Below, one piece after another: positions 38,925-48,150 of a stretch of 64,000 nt of DNA. Each line of letters opens with the position of its first letter. Within the stretch, counting starts at the first letter, position 1. Origin of the DNA: Burkholderia sp. Nafp2/4-1b. GTDB taxonomy: Bacteria; Pseudomonadota; Gammaproteobacteria; Burkholderiales; Burkholderiaceae. Location: contig NZ_ML058605.1 in NCBI RefSeq assembly GCF_003635165.1, positions 62,001-126,000 of the forward strand, in the 5' to 3' direction. Below the pieces are notes generated by a model. It saw nothing but the letters and a program-made list of their open reading frames with translations, was not told where the DNA came from and searched no databases. A program made the translations under genes and the position numbers.

Positions 38925-39073
38925 GAACATAAAAGTCCGGCTAAGATGCCAGGATGGTTCGGCCGGACCGATTCACTATAAATGCAAGCAAAACGTCGCC
39001 TGCGGGCGCGCCGGGCCTGTGCCGAGGGAGAGCATCGGCCGGCCGGCCGCGCGACGACTGGGAGCGCACCACC

Positions 39074-39901
39074 ATGCCTACTGAAACGACACACGTCATG
39101 CCGTGGCGTATCGAGGACATCGACCTGAACCGGATCGATCGTCAGCGCGCGGCTGCGAACGAGGATCTGCTGCTGTTGTTGTGCGCGTCGTCGTTCATCG
39201 AAAGCGGTTCGGATCTCTACACGAGCAACCTGAGCGAGTTCTTCAACGACGATCCGGAAGTGTCGGCGTGGCTCAACAACTCATGGGAGCACGAGGAACT
39301 GCAGCACGGGCGCGCGCTGAAGGCGTACATCGCACACGTGTGGCCGGAGTTCGACTGGGACACCGCGTTCGCGAATTTCTTCGCCGAGTATTCGCAGACC
39401 TGCTCGGTCGAGGCGTTCGAAAAGACTCGCGCGCTCGAGATGGTTGCACGCTGCGTCGTCGAGACGGGCACGGCCACGCTGTATCGCGCGATCAACGAAT
39501 GCTCGGACGAGCCGGTGCTGAAGGAAATCACCGACAACATCCGCTCGGACGAAGTGCGCCACTACAAGCACTTCTTCAAGTTCTTCAAGAAGTACAACAA
39601 GCTCGAAGGCAACGGCCGGCTCGCGGTGCTCGGCGCGCTGATGCGCCGCGTGATGGAAATCAAGAACGAGGATTCCGAGATCGCGCTGCGCCATGTGTTC
39701 GCGGTCCGCTATCCGGATCGCATCGGCGACGATCAATACAACCGCGAACGTGCCGCCCGCATCAGCTCGCTCGTGCGCCGCAACCTGTCGGCGGACATGT
39801 GCGTGAAGATGCTGCTCAAGCCGCTCGACCTGCCCGCGAAGATCCAGCCGAGCGTCCACTATCCGCTGACCAAGATCACGCGGCACGTGTTCATGCGGTA
39901 A
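39074..39901 (+). CDS. Ferritin-like diiron-fold protein
   Basis: 275 residues from MPTETTHVMPWRIEDIDL. Helical throughout, with Glu/His pairs in ferritin-like spacing: SFIESGSDLYTSNL, WEHEELQHGRAL (E-x-x-H-type), EMVARCVVETGTATLY and IRSDEVRHYKHFFKFF. These would supply the ligands of a dinuclear metal site in a four-helix bundle. The annotation as ferritin-like domain protein is structural inference; the function (oxygenase, peroxide defence or other) is not known. It lies alone between terminators. Confidence 0.75.
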   Translation: MPTETTHVMPWRIEDIDLNRIDRQRAAANEDLLLLLCASSFIESGSDLYTSNLSEFFNDDPEVSAWLNNSWEHEELQHGRALKAYIAHVWPEFDWDTAFANFFAEYSQTCSVEAFEKTRALEMVARCVVETGTATLYRAINECSDEPVLKEITDNIRSDEVRHYKHFFKFFKKYNKLEGNGRLAVLGALMRRVMEIKNEDSEIALRHVFAVRYPDRIGDDQYNRERAARISSLVRRNLSADMCVKMLLKPLDLPAKIQPSVHYPLTKITRHVFMR

Positions 39902-40067
39902 GTGTCGCGGCGCGCGATGCGGGGCCTGCTCCGGCTGATGACGGGCCCTTCTGGTGGCCAGCACCACGAATGAATTTTCCCGAACAGGGACCGTACGTTA
40001 TTAGCGGGAACGGGCCTTGGCGCGTATGCTGCGGCATCGTCATCCGCTTTCCACCGGGGCTGCCACC

Positions 40068-40577
40068 ATGACCGATTCCCATCGTCACGCGCTCGAACAA
40101 TGGACGTTCGACGCGTGGCCGCCGGCCGTCGTCTCGCTGTTCGACGGCGCCGCGCTCGAACGCCACGCCGACGTCGCCGCGCAGCTGATCGTCGCGACCG
40201 ACGACGGCCAGTTGCGCACGACGCTGCTCAGCGTCGGCGAGATCCATGCGCGCGATGCGCACACGCTGCTGCTCGCGCTGTGGCCGCAATCGCGCGCGGC
40301 GCGCGCGCTCGCACAACGGCGCGCGGCCGCATTGACGCTCGTCGCGGACGGCGCATTCTTTCAGGCACAACTAAGGATCGAGCCGATCGAAGGGGACTTC
40401 GGCGGGCTGGCCGGATTCGCTGCGACGATCGCGCACGGCGATGCGCAGCGGGTCGGCTATGCGCGTCTCGCGACGGGCGTCACGTTTGCGCTGGAAGGAG
40501 AGGCGCGCACCGAGGTGCTCGCACGCTGGCAGCGCCAGGTCGAGCACCTGCGGCGCGCGGCCGCGCGGCTTCAGTGA
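40068..40577 (+). CDS. Conserved hypothetical protein, possibly FMN-binding split-barrel
   Basis: 169 residues from [12 protein letters not shown]. The segment [23 protein letters not shown]...[16 protein letters not shown]...[21 protein letters not shown] has the strand order of pyridoxamine-phosphate-oxidase-like split barrels, but key motifs are weak and I am not sure of the family. Its stop overlaps the stop of the convergent RhlE-type gene by seven bases (40571-40577). Confidence 0.6.
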   Translation: MTDSHRHALEQWTFDAWPPAVVSLFDGAALERHADVAAQLIVATDDGQLRTTLLSVGEIHARDAHTLLLALWPQSRAARALAQRRAAALTLVADGAFFQAQLRIEPIEGDFGGLAGFAATIAHGDAQRVGYARLATGVTFALEGEARTEVLARWQRQVEHLRRAAARLQ

Positions 40578-42025
40578 CCGCGCTGGCCGCTGCGCGACGA
40601 ACGGTTGCGGTTCGGGTGCGCGGCGTTGCCGCTCGCGGGACGCGCGCCGTTGCCGCCGCCGGACGGACGACCGCCGCTGTTGGCGTTGCCGCTCGCGCCG
40701 CCGGCCGTGCGCGGCTTGGCCGGCTTCGCGGCCTTCGGCTGCGCGTTGCCTTCGCGCTTCGCGGCCGGCTGGCCTGAGCCACCGGCACGCGGCTGGCGAT
40801 TGCCGCCGCCGCCGCCGCCACCAGCGTTACCGCCACGCGGCTGCTGCCCGCGGCGCTGCTGGATCGGCTCCGGCTTCGCGGTCGGATCGGGTTCGAAGCC
40901 CGCGATCACTTCCTGCGGAATCTCGCGCTTGATCAGCCGCTCGATGTCGCGCAGCAGCTGCTTCTCGTCGACGCACACGAGCGACACGGCTTCGCCGGTC
41001 GCACCCGCACGGCCCGTGCGGCCGATCCGGTGCACGTAGTCTTCCGGCACGTTCGGCAGGTCGAAGTTGACGACGTGCGGCAACTGGTCGATGTCGATCC
41101 CGCGTGCGGCGATGTCGGTCGCGACCAGCACCTGCAGCGTGCTGTTCTTGAATTCCGCGAGCGCACGCGTGCGCGCCGACTGGCTCTTGTTGCCGTGGAT
41201 CGCCATCGCGCTGATGCCGTCCTTCGTCAGCTGTTCCGCGAGCCGGTTCGCGCCGTGCTTGGTGCGCGTGAACACGAGCACCTGGAACCAGTTGTGTTCG
41301 CGGATCAGATGCGTGAGCAGCTCGCGCTTGCGATCGCGGTCGACCGGGTGGATCTTCTGCGCGACGCTTTCCGCGGTGGTGTTGCGGCGAGCGACTTCGA
41401 TCAGCGCCGGCGAATCGAGCAGGCTGTCGGCGAGCGCCTTGATCTCGTCGGAGAAGGTGGCCGAGAACAACAGGTTCTGGCGCCGCGGCGGCAGCTTCGC
41501 GAGCACACGCTTGATGTCGTGGATGAAGCCCATGTCGAGCATCCGGTCGGCTTCGTCGAGCACGAGAATGTCGAGATCCGACAGGTCGATCGTCTTCTGC
41601 TGCATGTGATCGAGCAGACGCCCCGGCGTCGCGACGACGATGTCGACGCCGCGCTTGAGCGCGTCGATCTGCGGATTGATGCTGACGCCGCCGAACATCA
41701 CGGTCGAGCGCAGCTTCACGTACTTGCTGTACGCGCGCACGCTTTCCTCGACCTGGGCGGCGAGTTCGCGCGTCGGCGTGAGGATCAGCGCACGCACCGC
41801 GCGCTTCGCGCCGCGATGCTCGGTGTAGAACGTGTGCAGGCGCTGCAGGATCGGCAGCGTGAAGCCGGCGGTCTTGCCGGTGCCCGTCTGCGCGCCGGCG
41901 AGCAGGTCGCCGCCGCCGAGGACGGCGGGGATCGCCTGCTGCTGGATGGGAGTCGGCTGCGTGTAGCCGAGCTCGTTGACCGCCTTGACGAGCGGTTCGG
42001 CCAAGCCGAGAGATTCGAAAGACAT
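40571..42025 (-). CDS. rhlE: DEAD-box RNA helicase, RhlE type
   Basis: 484 residues from [16 protein letters not shown]; a GTG three codons upstream is an alternative start. Motifs in order: Q motif [10 protein letters not shown], Walker [24 protein letters not shown], and [10 protein letters not shown]. The last ~110 residues are a low-complexity Gly/Pro/Arg/Asn tail typical of RhlE proteins that bind RNA non-specifically. RhlE helicases act in ribosome assembly and mRNA turnover. It is monocistronic and tail-to-tail with the upstream small gene. Confidence 0.9.
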   Translation of the reverse strand: MSFESLGLAEPLVKAVNELGYTQPTPIQQQAIPAVLGGGDLLAGAQTGTGKTAGFTLPILQRLHTFYTEHRGAKRAVRALILTPTRELAAQVEESVRAYSKYVKLRSTVMFGGVSINPQIDALKRGVDIVVATPGRLLDHMQQKTIDLSDLDILVLDEADRMLDMGFIHDIKRVLAKLPPRRQNLLFSATFSDEIKALADSLLDSPALIEVARRNTTAESVAQKIHPVDRDRKRELLTHLIREHNWFQVLVFTRTKHGANRLAEQLTKDGISAMAIHGNKSQSARTRALAEFKNSTLQVLVATDIAARGIDIDQLPHVVNFDLPNVPEDYVHRIGRTGRAGATGEAVSLVCVDEKQLLRDIERLIKREIPQEVIAGFEPDPTAKPEPIQQRRGQQPRGGNAGGGGGGGNRQPRAGGSGQPAAKREGNAQPKAAKPAKPRTAGGASGNANSGGRPSGGGNGARPASGNAAHPNRNRSSRSGQRGH

Positions 42026-42090
42026 AGATACCACTCTTGAGTTTTATGATCGGCGACGCCTCGCGCGGCCCGCGCGGGGAACGACGTCGC

Positions 42091-42138
42091 AAAAAGCAAA
42101 AGGGGCGCGGCTGCGGTTTCCCGCAGCCGCGCCCCCGT
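42091..42138 (-). terminator. Terminator after the triheme cytochrome gene
   Basis: A perfect 15-bp inverted repeat (42102-42116 with 42121-42135) around TTTC; read on the minus strand it ends TTTTGCTTTTT. It follows the triheme cytochrome gene, which stops at 42155, and precedes rhlE on the same strand. Confidence 0.92.
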
Positions 42139-42154
42139 TTGTGTCGCGCGTTAT

Positions 42155-43453
42155 TTAGTCAAGCGGCGCGGAACGCAGGTCGCTCACCTGTTGCGGCGAG
42201 ATCGGCGTACCGTTGTTGCCCCACGACATCCGGATATACGTGACGACTGCCGCGACTTCCTGGTTCGACAGCGACTGTGCGAACGGCGGCATCCCGTACG
42301 GACGCGGATTCTTGAACGTGCTCGGCGGATAGCCACCGTTCAGCACCATGCGGATCGGGTTGACTGCCGATTCCATCACGATCGAGTGGTTGCCCGCGAG
42401 CGGCGGATAGGCCGGCGGCTTGCCCGCGCCGGATTCGGCGTGGCAGGTCGCGCAGTTGTCCGCGTAGATCTTCTTGCCCTGGTCGAACAGCGTATTGCCG
42501 AACTGCTTCGTCGGCTCGTACTGCATGTTCTTCGGCGCTTCAGCCTTCTGCGGAATCGACTTCAGGTACGTCGACATCGCGCGCGTATCTTCGTCGCTCA
42601 TGTACTGCAGGCTGTTGTGCACGACGTCGGCCATCGGGCCGAATACCGCGCCCTTGTTCGACACGCCGGCTTGCAGCAGGTCGGACAGCTCCTGCACGTG
42701 CCAGTCGCCGAGGCCGAGTTCCTTGTCGTTCGTCAGCGACGGCGCATACCAGTTCTGCAGCGGGATCAGGCCGCCCGCGAAGGCTGCCGAGCTCACCGGG
42801 CCGCCCATCATGTTGATCGACGTGTGGCACATCGAGCAGTGGCCGAGGCCTTCGACGAGGTACGCGCCGCGGTTCCATTCGACCGACTTGGTCGGATCCG
42901 GCTTGTACTCGCCTTCCTTGAAGAACAGCGTGCGCCAGCCGATCAGCAGGTTGCGGTTGTTGAACGGGAACTTCAGCTCGTGCGGACGGCTCGGCACCGA
43001 AACCGGCGGGACCGAACGAAGGTACGCGTAGATCGCGTCCGAGTCGGCGCGCGTGACCTTCGTGTAGCTCGCGAACGGGAAGCCCGGGTACAGCAGGCTG
43101 CCGTCCTTCGAACGGCCGGTGTGCATCGCGCGGTAGAAGTCGTCCGACGTCCACTTGCCGATGCCGTCCTTGTCGTCCGGCGTGATGTTCGGCGTATACA
43201 TCGTGCCGAACGGCGTCGCCATCGGCAGGCCGCCCGCGAACGACTTGCCGCCGCGCACGGTGTGGCACGCGATACAGTCGCCGACGCGCGCGAGGTATTC
43301 ACCCTTCTTGATCTGCGCGGCCTGGTCGGCCGGCGTGGCCGCGACGGCGGAAGCGCCGTGCAGCGTGTCGTTGCCCGGCCAAAGGACCGGCACGAGGGCG
43401 GCAGCCGCGACGATCGCGACAGCCGAGAGTGCAAACAGGGACTTGCGTTTCAT
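42155..43453 (-). CDS. Triheme c-type cytochrome (alcohol/gluconate dehydrogenase cytochrome-like)
   Basis: 432 residues. A signal peptide (MKRKSLFALSAVAIVAAAALVPVLW) may act as a membrane anchor. Three CxxCH haem sites: CIACH near residue 60, CSMCH near 206, CATCH near 335. This three-domain layout is that of the cytochrome subunit of membrane alcohol, gluconate and sorbitol dehydrogenases, but no dehydrogenase subunit gene is adjacent. It follows the diheme cytochrome by 19 bases, so the two are probably one transcript and one electron-transfer pair in the periplasm. Confidence 0.88.
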   Translation of the reverse strand: MKRKSLFALSAVAIVAAAALVPVLWPGNDTLHGASAVAATPADQAAQIKKGEYLARVGDCIACHTVRGGKSFAGGLPMATPFGTMYTPNITPDDKDGIGKWTSDDFYRAMHTGRSKDGSLLYPGFPFASYTKVTRADSDAIYAYLRSVPPVSVPSRPHELKFPFNNRNLLIGWRTLFFKEGEYKPDPTKSVEWNRGAYLVEGLGHCSMCHTSINMMGGPVSSAAFAGGLIPLQNWYAPSLTNDKELGLGDWHVQELSDLLQAGVSNKGAVFGPMADVVHNSLQYMSDEDTRAMSTYLKSIPQKAEAPKNMQYEPTKQFGNTLFDQGKKIYADNCATCHAESGAGKPPAYPPLAGNHSIVMESAVNPIRMVLNGGYPPSTFKNPRPYGMPPFAQSLSNQEVAAVVTYIRMSWGNNGTPISPQQVSDLRSAPLD

Positions 43454-43472
43454 TGTGTCTGTCTCCCTTGCC

Positions 43473-44237
43473 TTATTGCGGTTCGCTGCCGCAGGCGAGC
43501 GGAGTCTTCATCGAACGCGCCGGGGCCGGCACGGGGTTGGCGGGCGCCGGTTGCGCGGCGAGCCATGCGGTCACGGCCGTCACGTCTTCGTCGGAAAGCT
43601 TCGCGGCGATGTCGTGCATGCAATCGGGTGCCTTCGCGTGGCGGTTGCCCGAGCGCCATGCGCCGAGCTGTGCGCTCAGGTAATCGGCGTGCAGGCCGAC
43701 GAGGCCCGGGATCGCCGGCTGCATGCCGGTCAGCCCAGCGCCGTGGCAGGCCACGCAGGCCGGCAGCTTGCGCGACGGATCGCCTTGCGTGACGAGCTGC
43801 TTGCCGCGCGCGAGCGTCGCGGCCGGCAGCGTCGGCTTGGCCGGCGTCGGGTACGGCGGACGTTCGGCCGAGAAGTGCTCGGCGATTTCCTTCAGGTAAT
43901 CGTCGTTCAGATACGTCAGCAGGTAGTTCATCGGCGGGTACTTGCGCCGGCCATCACGGAAATTGACGAGCTGGTTGTACAGGTACTCCGCCGGCTTGCC
44001 GGCAAGCCGCGGGAAATAATCGTTGTCCGTGCCCTGGCCGTGAACGCCGTGACATGCGGTACAGCCGCGCACACGCTCGGCCATCGTATCGGGTGCCTTG
44101 AGCGGCGCCTGTTGGGCGTGCGCTTGCTCCGTGGGCTTGGTCTGCGCTTGGGCAGCGCTCATAAGGCCCGCGCCACCGATCAAGAGAACGGCGAGCAACG
44201 GACGGAAGAGGCGTCTTGAAGACACACGAGACTCCAT
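43473..44237 (-). CDS. Diheme c-type cytochrome (c4-like)
   Basis: 254 residues from MESRVSSRRLFRPLLAVLL; signal peptide ends near AQA. Two CxxCH sites: CTACHGVHG (about 60) and CVACHGAG (about 160), each in a c4-like single domain with a downstream Met ligand (YPPMNYLLTYL; a second in MQPAIPGLVG). It is first of the two-gene cytochrome operon and is divergent from copD. Confidence 0.87.
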   Translation of the reverse strand: MESRVSSRRLFRPLLAVLLIGGAGLMSAAQAQTKPTEQAHAQQAPLKAPDTMAERVRGCTACHGVHGQGTDNDYFPRLAGKPAEYLYNQLVNFRDGRRKYPPMNYLLTYLNDDYLKEIAEHFSAERPPYPTPAKPTLPAATLARGKQLVTQGDPSRKLPACVACHGAGLTGMQPAIPGLVGLHADYLSAQLGAWRSGNRHAKAPDCMHDIAAKLSDEDVTAVTAWLAAQPAPANPVPAPARSMKTPLACGSEPQ

Positions 44238-44614
44238 GTTTATTCGTCGGGGACCTGTCCGGGCTACGATCGGCTCGGCGCATGGACGGCAGGACAGCCG
44301 GGCTGCTGCGACGCGGCATTCTATCATCGATGGGTAATGACGGCTATTTGGCGAAAGGACATCGGTTCCTGTCTGTTTGCGACTTGCGACAATTTGACGC
44401 GCGTTATGTACAGGTCGTGTGAACCGGCGTGCGCTTTGCCCATCGAAGACCGTACACTCGCGGGTCGCGCGGTGCCGCCTCCGCCGCAGATTCAGTCATT
44501 TCTCCTGTTTCCGGATTCATCGATGACGTTCCTTACCGTGCCGTTGCCTTCTTCCCGCTGTCGTTCCAGTTGCCGCCGCACCGTCGCGCGGCCCTTGCCG
44601 GGAGGGTGCGCGCG
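44238..44614. other. Divergent region between the cytochromes and copD
   Basis: 377 bases, moderately AT-rich near 44330-44410. Promoters for both flanking genes are expected. A GGAGG ribosome binding site for copD lies at 44601-44605. No other gene or RNA is evident. Confidence 0.5.
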
Positions 44615-45547
44615 ATGAGGGTCGACAGCTTGTGGATCGGGCAGGTCGCGCTGGCGGCATTGATGGACGCGACGTTCGCGATGGCGGTTGGCTCGGCGCT
44701 GCTCAAGGCGTGGCTCGGCAAGGACGGCGCGCGGCCGGTCCTCGCGCCGTCGCATCCGGCATGGGTGCGCGCGCAACATTCGCTGGTCGCGGCGGCGCTG
44801 GCGCTCGTGCTCGCCGATCTCGGCTGGCTCGTGTATGAAGCCGCCACGATGAGCGGCGCGGGGCTCGGCGGTGCATTCGCCGCGATCCCGACGGTCCTGA
44901 CGCAGACCCACGCGGGCTTTGCATGGGCCGTTGCCTTCGCCGGCGCCGTGGTGCTCGCGATCGTCGCGCTGGCGAAGCCGGACGGCCCGCTCGCACACGC
45001 GGTGCTGTGGCTCGCGGTGATCGTGGTCGCGGCCGGCAAGGCATCGCTCGGCCATGCGGCCGACACCGGTGCGCTGTCCGCGGCGGTCGGCGTGCAGACG
45101 CTGCACCTGCTCGCCACCGCGGTGTGGGGCGGCCTCGTGCTCGCGGGCGGCCTTGCGGTGCTGCCGGCGCTCGGCGCGTCGGTCGCGCGCGGTGCGCTGA
45201 TCCGGATCGGCCAGCAACTGTCGCGTACGTCGGTGCTTGCGGTCGTGTTCGTGCTCGGCACGGGCGTGCTCAATGCGCTGCGCGGGCTCGGCGGCTCGCT
45301 CGCGCCGCTCGACGGGAGCACGTGGGGGCGCGTGCTGCTGCTCAAGCTGCTGCTCGCCGCGCTCGCGCTCGTGCTCGGCGGGCTGAACCGCTTCTCCGCG
45401 CTGCCGCGCCTGCGTCGTACCGCGTCGACCGAGGATGCGCACACGTTCCGCAACATCCTGCATCTCGAGGCGCTGCTGATGATCGGCGTGTTCGTCGCGG
45501 CCGCCGTGCTGTCGTTCAGCGTGCCGGGGTTCGCGGCGCTCGGCTGA
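44615..45547 (+). CDS. copD: Copper resistance D (CopD) family membrane protein
   Basis: 310 residues from MRVDSLWIGQVALA; GGAGG is 9 bases upstream. Eight or nine membrane helices are predicted. The CopD domain is the C-terminal half (GQQLSRTSVLAVVFVLGTGVLNAL, LLLKLLLAALALVLGGLNRF). CopD takes part in copper uptake across the inner membrane, but no copC, copA or copB is seen here. It may supply copper to a cytochrome oxidase, which would fit its divergent neighbours. Confidence 0.85.
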   Translation: MRVDSLWIGQVALAALMDATFAMAVGSALLKAWLGKDGARPVLAPSHPAWVRAQHSLVAAALALVLADLGWLVYEAATMSGAGLGGAFAAIPTVLTQTHAGFAWAVAFAGAVVLAIVALAKPDGPLAHAVLWLAVIVVAAGKASLGHAADTGALSAAVGVQTLHLLATAVWGGLVLAGGLAVLPALGASVARGALIRIGQQLSRTSVLAVVFVLGTGVLNALRGLGGSLAPLDGSTWGRVLLLKLLLAALALVLGGLNRFSALPRLRRTASTEDAHTFRNILHLEALLMIGVFVAAAVLSFSVPGFAALG

Positions 45548-45627
45548 CGGTCGGCGCGGCGCGGGGCGCCTGCGCGCGCCGCGTGTCGTGCAAGTCGAGC
45601 GTGTTGTGCATGCTCTGTTTCGCGGAT

Positions 45628-45657
45628 GCAAAAACGGCCGCCTCGTCGGGCGGCCGT
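45628..45657 (-). terminator. Intrinsic terminator after dgoD
   Basis: ACGGCCGCC (45634-45642) pairs with GGCGGCCGT (45649-45657). On the minus strand the stem is followed by TTTTTGC (A-run at 45630-45634 on +). Confidence 0.8.
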
Positions 45658-45714
45658 GTCGATTCGGTAGCGCGGCATGCGATGCCGCGCCATGCACGTC
45701 ATCTCATGCGTCGA

Positions 45715-46863
45715 TCACCACTCGGCGACGCTGCCGTCCGCGTGACGCCACACCGGGTTGCGCCAGCGGTGGCCGGTCTTCGCCATCTCGCGCACCTTCT
45801 CCTCGTTCACGTCGATGCCGAGCCCCGGGCCTTGCGGGATCGCCACGAAGCCGTCTTCGTAGCGGAACACCTCGGGGTTGCGCAGGTAGTCGAGCAGGTC
45901 GTTGCCCTGGTTGTAGTGAATGCCGAGGCTCTGTTCCTGGATGAATGCGTTGTAGCTGACCGCATCGAGCTGCAGGCACGCGGCCAGCGCGATCGGCCCG
46001 AGCGGGCAGTGCAGCGCGAGCGCGACGTCGTAGCTTTCCGCGAGCGTCGCGATCTTGCGGCATTCGGTGATGCCGCCCGCGTGCGACGCGTCCGGCTGGA
46101 TGATGTCGACGTAGCCGCCCGCGAGGATGTGCTTGAAATCCCAGCGCGAGTAGAGCCGCTCGCCGAGCGCGATCGGCGTGTTGGTCTGGTTGACGATGTC
46201 GCGCAGCGCCTCCGCGTTCTCCGACAGCACCGGCTCCTCGATGAACATCAGCTTGTACGGATCGAGCTCCTTCGCGAGCACCTTCGCCATCGGCTTGTGC
46301 ACGCGGCCGTGGAAGTCGACGCCGATCCCGACGTGCGGGCCGACCGCGTCGCGCACCGCGGCGACGTTCGCGATCACCTGCTCGACCTTGTCGTAGGTAT
46401 CGACGATCTGCAGCTCCTCGGAGCCGTTCATCTTCACGGCCTTGAAGCCGCGCTCGACCACCGCGCGCGCATTGTTCGCGACGTCGCTCGGCCGGTCGCC
46501 GCCGATCCACGAATACACCTTGATGCGATCGCGCACCTGGCCGCCGAGCAGCGCGTGCACGGGTACGCCGTGATGCTTGCCCTTGATGTCCCACAGCGCC
46601 TGGTCGACGCCCGCGATCGCGCTCATCATGATCGGGCCGCCGCGGTAGAAGCCGGCACGGTACATCACCTGCCAGTGATCCTCGATCAGGAGCGGGTCGC
46701 GGCCGACCAGGTAGTCGGCCAGCTCCTGCACCGCGGCCTCAACCGTATGCGCGCGGCCTTCGACGATCGGCTCGCCCCAGCCGACGATCCCTTCGTCGGT
46801 TTCGATCTTGAGGAACAGCCAGCGCGGCGGGACGACGAAGGTTTCGAGGCGGGTGATTTTCAC
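45715..46863 (-). CDS. dgoD: D-galactonate dehydratase
   Basis: 382 residues, enolase superfamily, mandelate-racemase-like domain. The metal ligands D183, E209 and E235 and catalytic H185 (GVDFHG) and H285 (LALHCPLG) all sit at the E. coli DgoD numbers. It dehydrates D-galactonate to 2-keto-3-deoxygalactonate. No KDGal kinase or aldolase gene is next to it. It is divergent from a FadR-type regulator across a 157-base gap. Confidence 0.95.
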   Translation of the reverse strand: MKITRLETFVVPPRWLFLKIETDEGIVGWGEPIVEGRAHTVEAAVQELADYLVGRDPLLIEDHWQVMYRAGFYRGGPIMMSAIAGVDQALWDIKGKHHGVPVHALLGGQVRDRIKVYSWIGGDRPSDVANNARAVVERGFKAVKMNGSEELQIVDTYDKVEQVIANVAAVRDAVGPHVGIGVDFHGRVHKPMAKVLAKELDPYKLMFIEEPVLSENAEALRDIVNQTNTPIALGERLYSRWDFKHILAGGYVDIIQPDASHAGGITECRKIATLAESYDVALALHCPLGPIALAACLQLDAVSYNAFIQEQSLGIHYNQGNDLLDYLRNPEVFRYEDGFVAIPQGPGLGIDVNEEKVREMAKTGHRWRNPVWRHADGSVAEW

Positions 46864-46952
46864 GGGACGAGTCTCCAGGATTGGCCGGCGCGCACGTGCG
46901 GATGCGGCGCCGATCGAGTACGTGGCGGTAATCCTAGCGTAGCCGGTTAAAA

Positions 46953-46973
46953 AATAGTATTAATAGCACTATT
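46953..46973. promoter_or_regulatory. Inverted-repeat operator candidate between dgoD and the regulator
   Basis: AATAGT (46953-46958) and ACTATT (46968-46973) are inverted arms in an AT-rich patch (TTAAAAAATAGTATTAATAG). FadR/GntR-type regulators bind short inverted repeats of this size between divergent genes. Confidence 0.5.
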
Positions 46974-47020
46974 GTGCAGATAGTGGGCAGCGCCGGCGGC
47001 CCGCCCAACGGAGAACGATC

Positions 47021-47701
47021 ATTCAGCGCGACCTGCATGGACAGACGGCCTTCCAGCTGGCGACGGCGATCCTGCGCGGCGACTATCCGCCCGAATCGCT
47101 GCTGCCGCGCGAGCCGGACCTGATGGAGATGTTCGGCGTGAGCCGCACGGTGCTGCGCGAGGCGCTGCGCACCTTGACGTCGAAGGGGCTCGTCGAATCG
47201 CGGCCGAAGGTCGGCACGCGCGTGCGGCCGCGCCGCGCGTGGAACCTGCTCGACGCCGACCTGCTCGACTGGTACGCGCGGGTCGCGCCGCCGCTCGCGT
47301 TCGCGTTGAAGCTGCAGGAGATGCGCGAGATGATCGAGCCGCATGCGGCCGCGCTTGCCGCGCGTGCGCATGCGCCGGGCGCGTTCGACGCGATCGAGGA
47401 CGCCGTGCGCGCGATGGCCGCCGCGCGCAACATCGACGAATGGGTGCGCGCGGACCTGCGCTTTCACCTGAGCGTGCTGGAGGCCGGCGGCAACGAGCTG
47501 CTCGTGCCGCTCGGCGCGCTGATCGATCGCACGCTGGAGGCGCAGTTGCAGCTGAACGCGCGCAGGGCGCACGTGTTCAACGCGTCGCTCGCCGAGCATA
47601 CGGCCGTCAGCGATGCGATCCGCGTGCGCGACGCAGAGGGTGCGCGCCGCGCGATGGCAGCGCTGCTCGCGGTCACGCGCGCGCGGATCGAGATGTCGTG
47701 A
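47021..47701 (+). CDS. FadR/GntR-family transcriptional regulator (DgoR-like), ATT start proposed
   Basis: 226 residues if started on ATT at 47021 (residues after the start read QRDLHGQTAFQLATAILRGDYPPE). GGAG at 47010-47013 is 7 bases upstream. No ATG, GTG, TTG or CTG lies between the in-frame stop at 46964 and this point; an ATC at 47018 is the other candidate. The ATG at 47123 would remove the first half of the winged helix (FQLATAILRGDYPPESLLPREPDL) and is therefore unlikely. The C-terminal FCD domain (EMREMIEPHAAALAA) is complete. Divergent placement from dgoD makes it the probable dgo repressor. Confidence 0.82.
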   Translation: MQRDLHGQTAFQLATAILRGDYPPESLLPREPDLMEMFGVSRTVLREALRTLTSKGLVESRPKVGTRVRPRRAWNLLDADLLDWYARVAPPLAFALKLQEMREMIEPHAAALAARAHAPGAFDAIEDAVRAMAAARNIDEWVRADLRFHLSVLEAGGNELLVPLGALIDRTLEAQLQLNARRAHVFNASLAEHTAVSDAIRVRDAEGARRAMAALLAVTRARIEMS

Positions 47702-47723
47702 CGGGGAGGGGCGGGGGCCGGCC

Positions 47724-47969
47724 TCAGCGGCTCGCGCAGCCGCCCGGCTTCAGCACCCGCTGCGTCGACGCCGGGTACTTCGCGAGCAGGCTTGCCGGCC
47801 GGCGCGGGCGTGCGACCAGGTCGCCGCCGCAGTTCGGGCACTGGCCCTTCAGCACGTCGTCCGCGCAGCTCGCGCAAAAGGTACATTCGAATGTACAAAT
47901 GCGCGCATCCGCCGAATCGGGCGGCAGATCCTTGTCGCAGCATTCGCAGCCTGGGCGCAGTTCGAGCAT
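47724..47969 (-). CDS. DUF1272 cysteine-rich protein
   Basis: 81 residues. The N-terminal pattern CECCDKDLPPDSADARICTFECTFC is broken here as CECCDKDLPP then CTFECTFC, then CASC and CPNCGG; it has eight or more Cys likely binding zinc. This matches the DUF1272 family of small metal-binding proteins of unknown role. A basic/Pro tail follows. Solitary; convergent with the dgo regulator gene. Confidence 0.85.
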   Translation of the reverse strand: MLELRPGCECCDKDLPPDSADARICTFECTFCASCADDVLKGQCPNCGGDLVARPRRPASLLAKYPASTQRVLKPGGCASR

Positions 47970-48150
47970 GGCGGTTTTTCCTCGTGATCGGGGCGGGTCG
48001 GAACGGCGCGGGCCGACATGGCGTGCGGCACGCGTGGGCGCTACTGTACGCGCTCGAGTCGGCGCGGCCAACGGTGTCCCGCCGACGGCCGCTCGCTCTG
48101 AGCGGCGCGTCGTTGCGGGTAGTGGGGTGGCGTGATCCAGCGGGGCGCCG

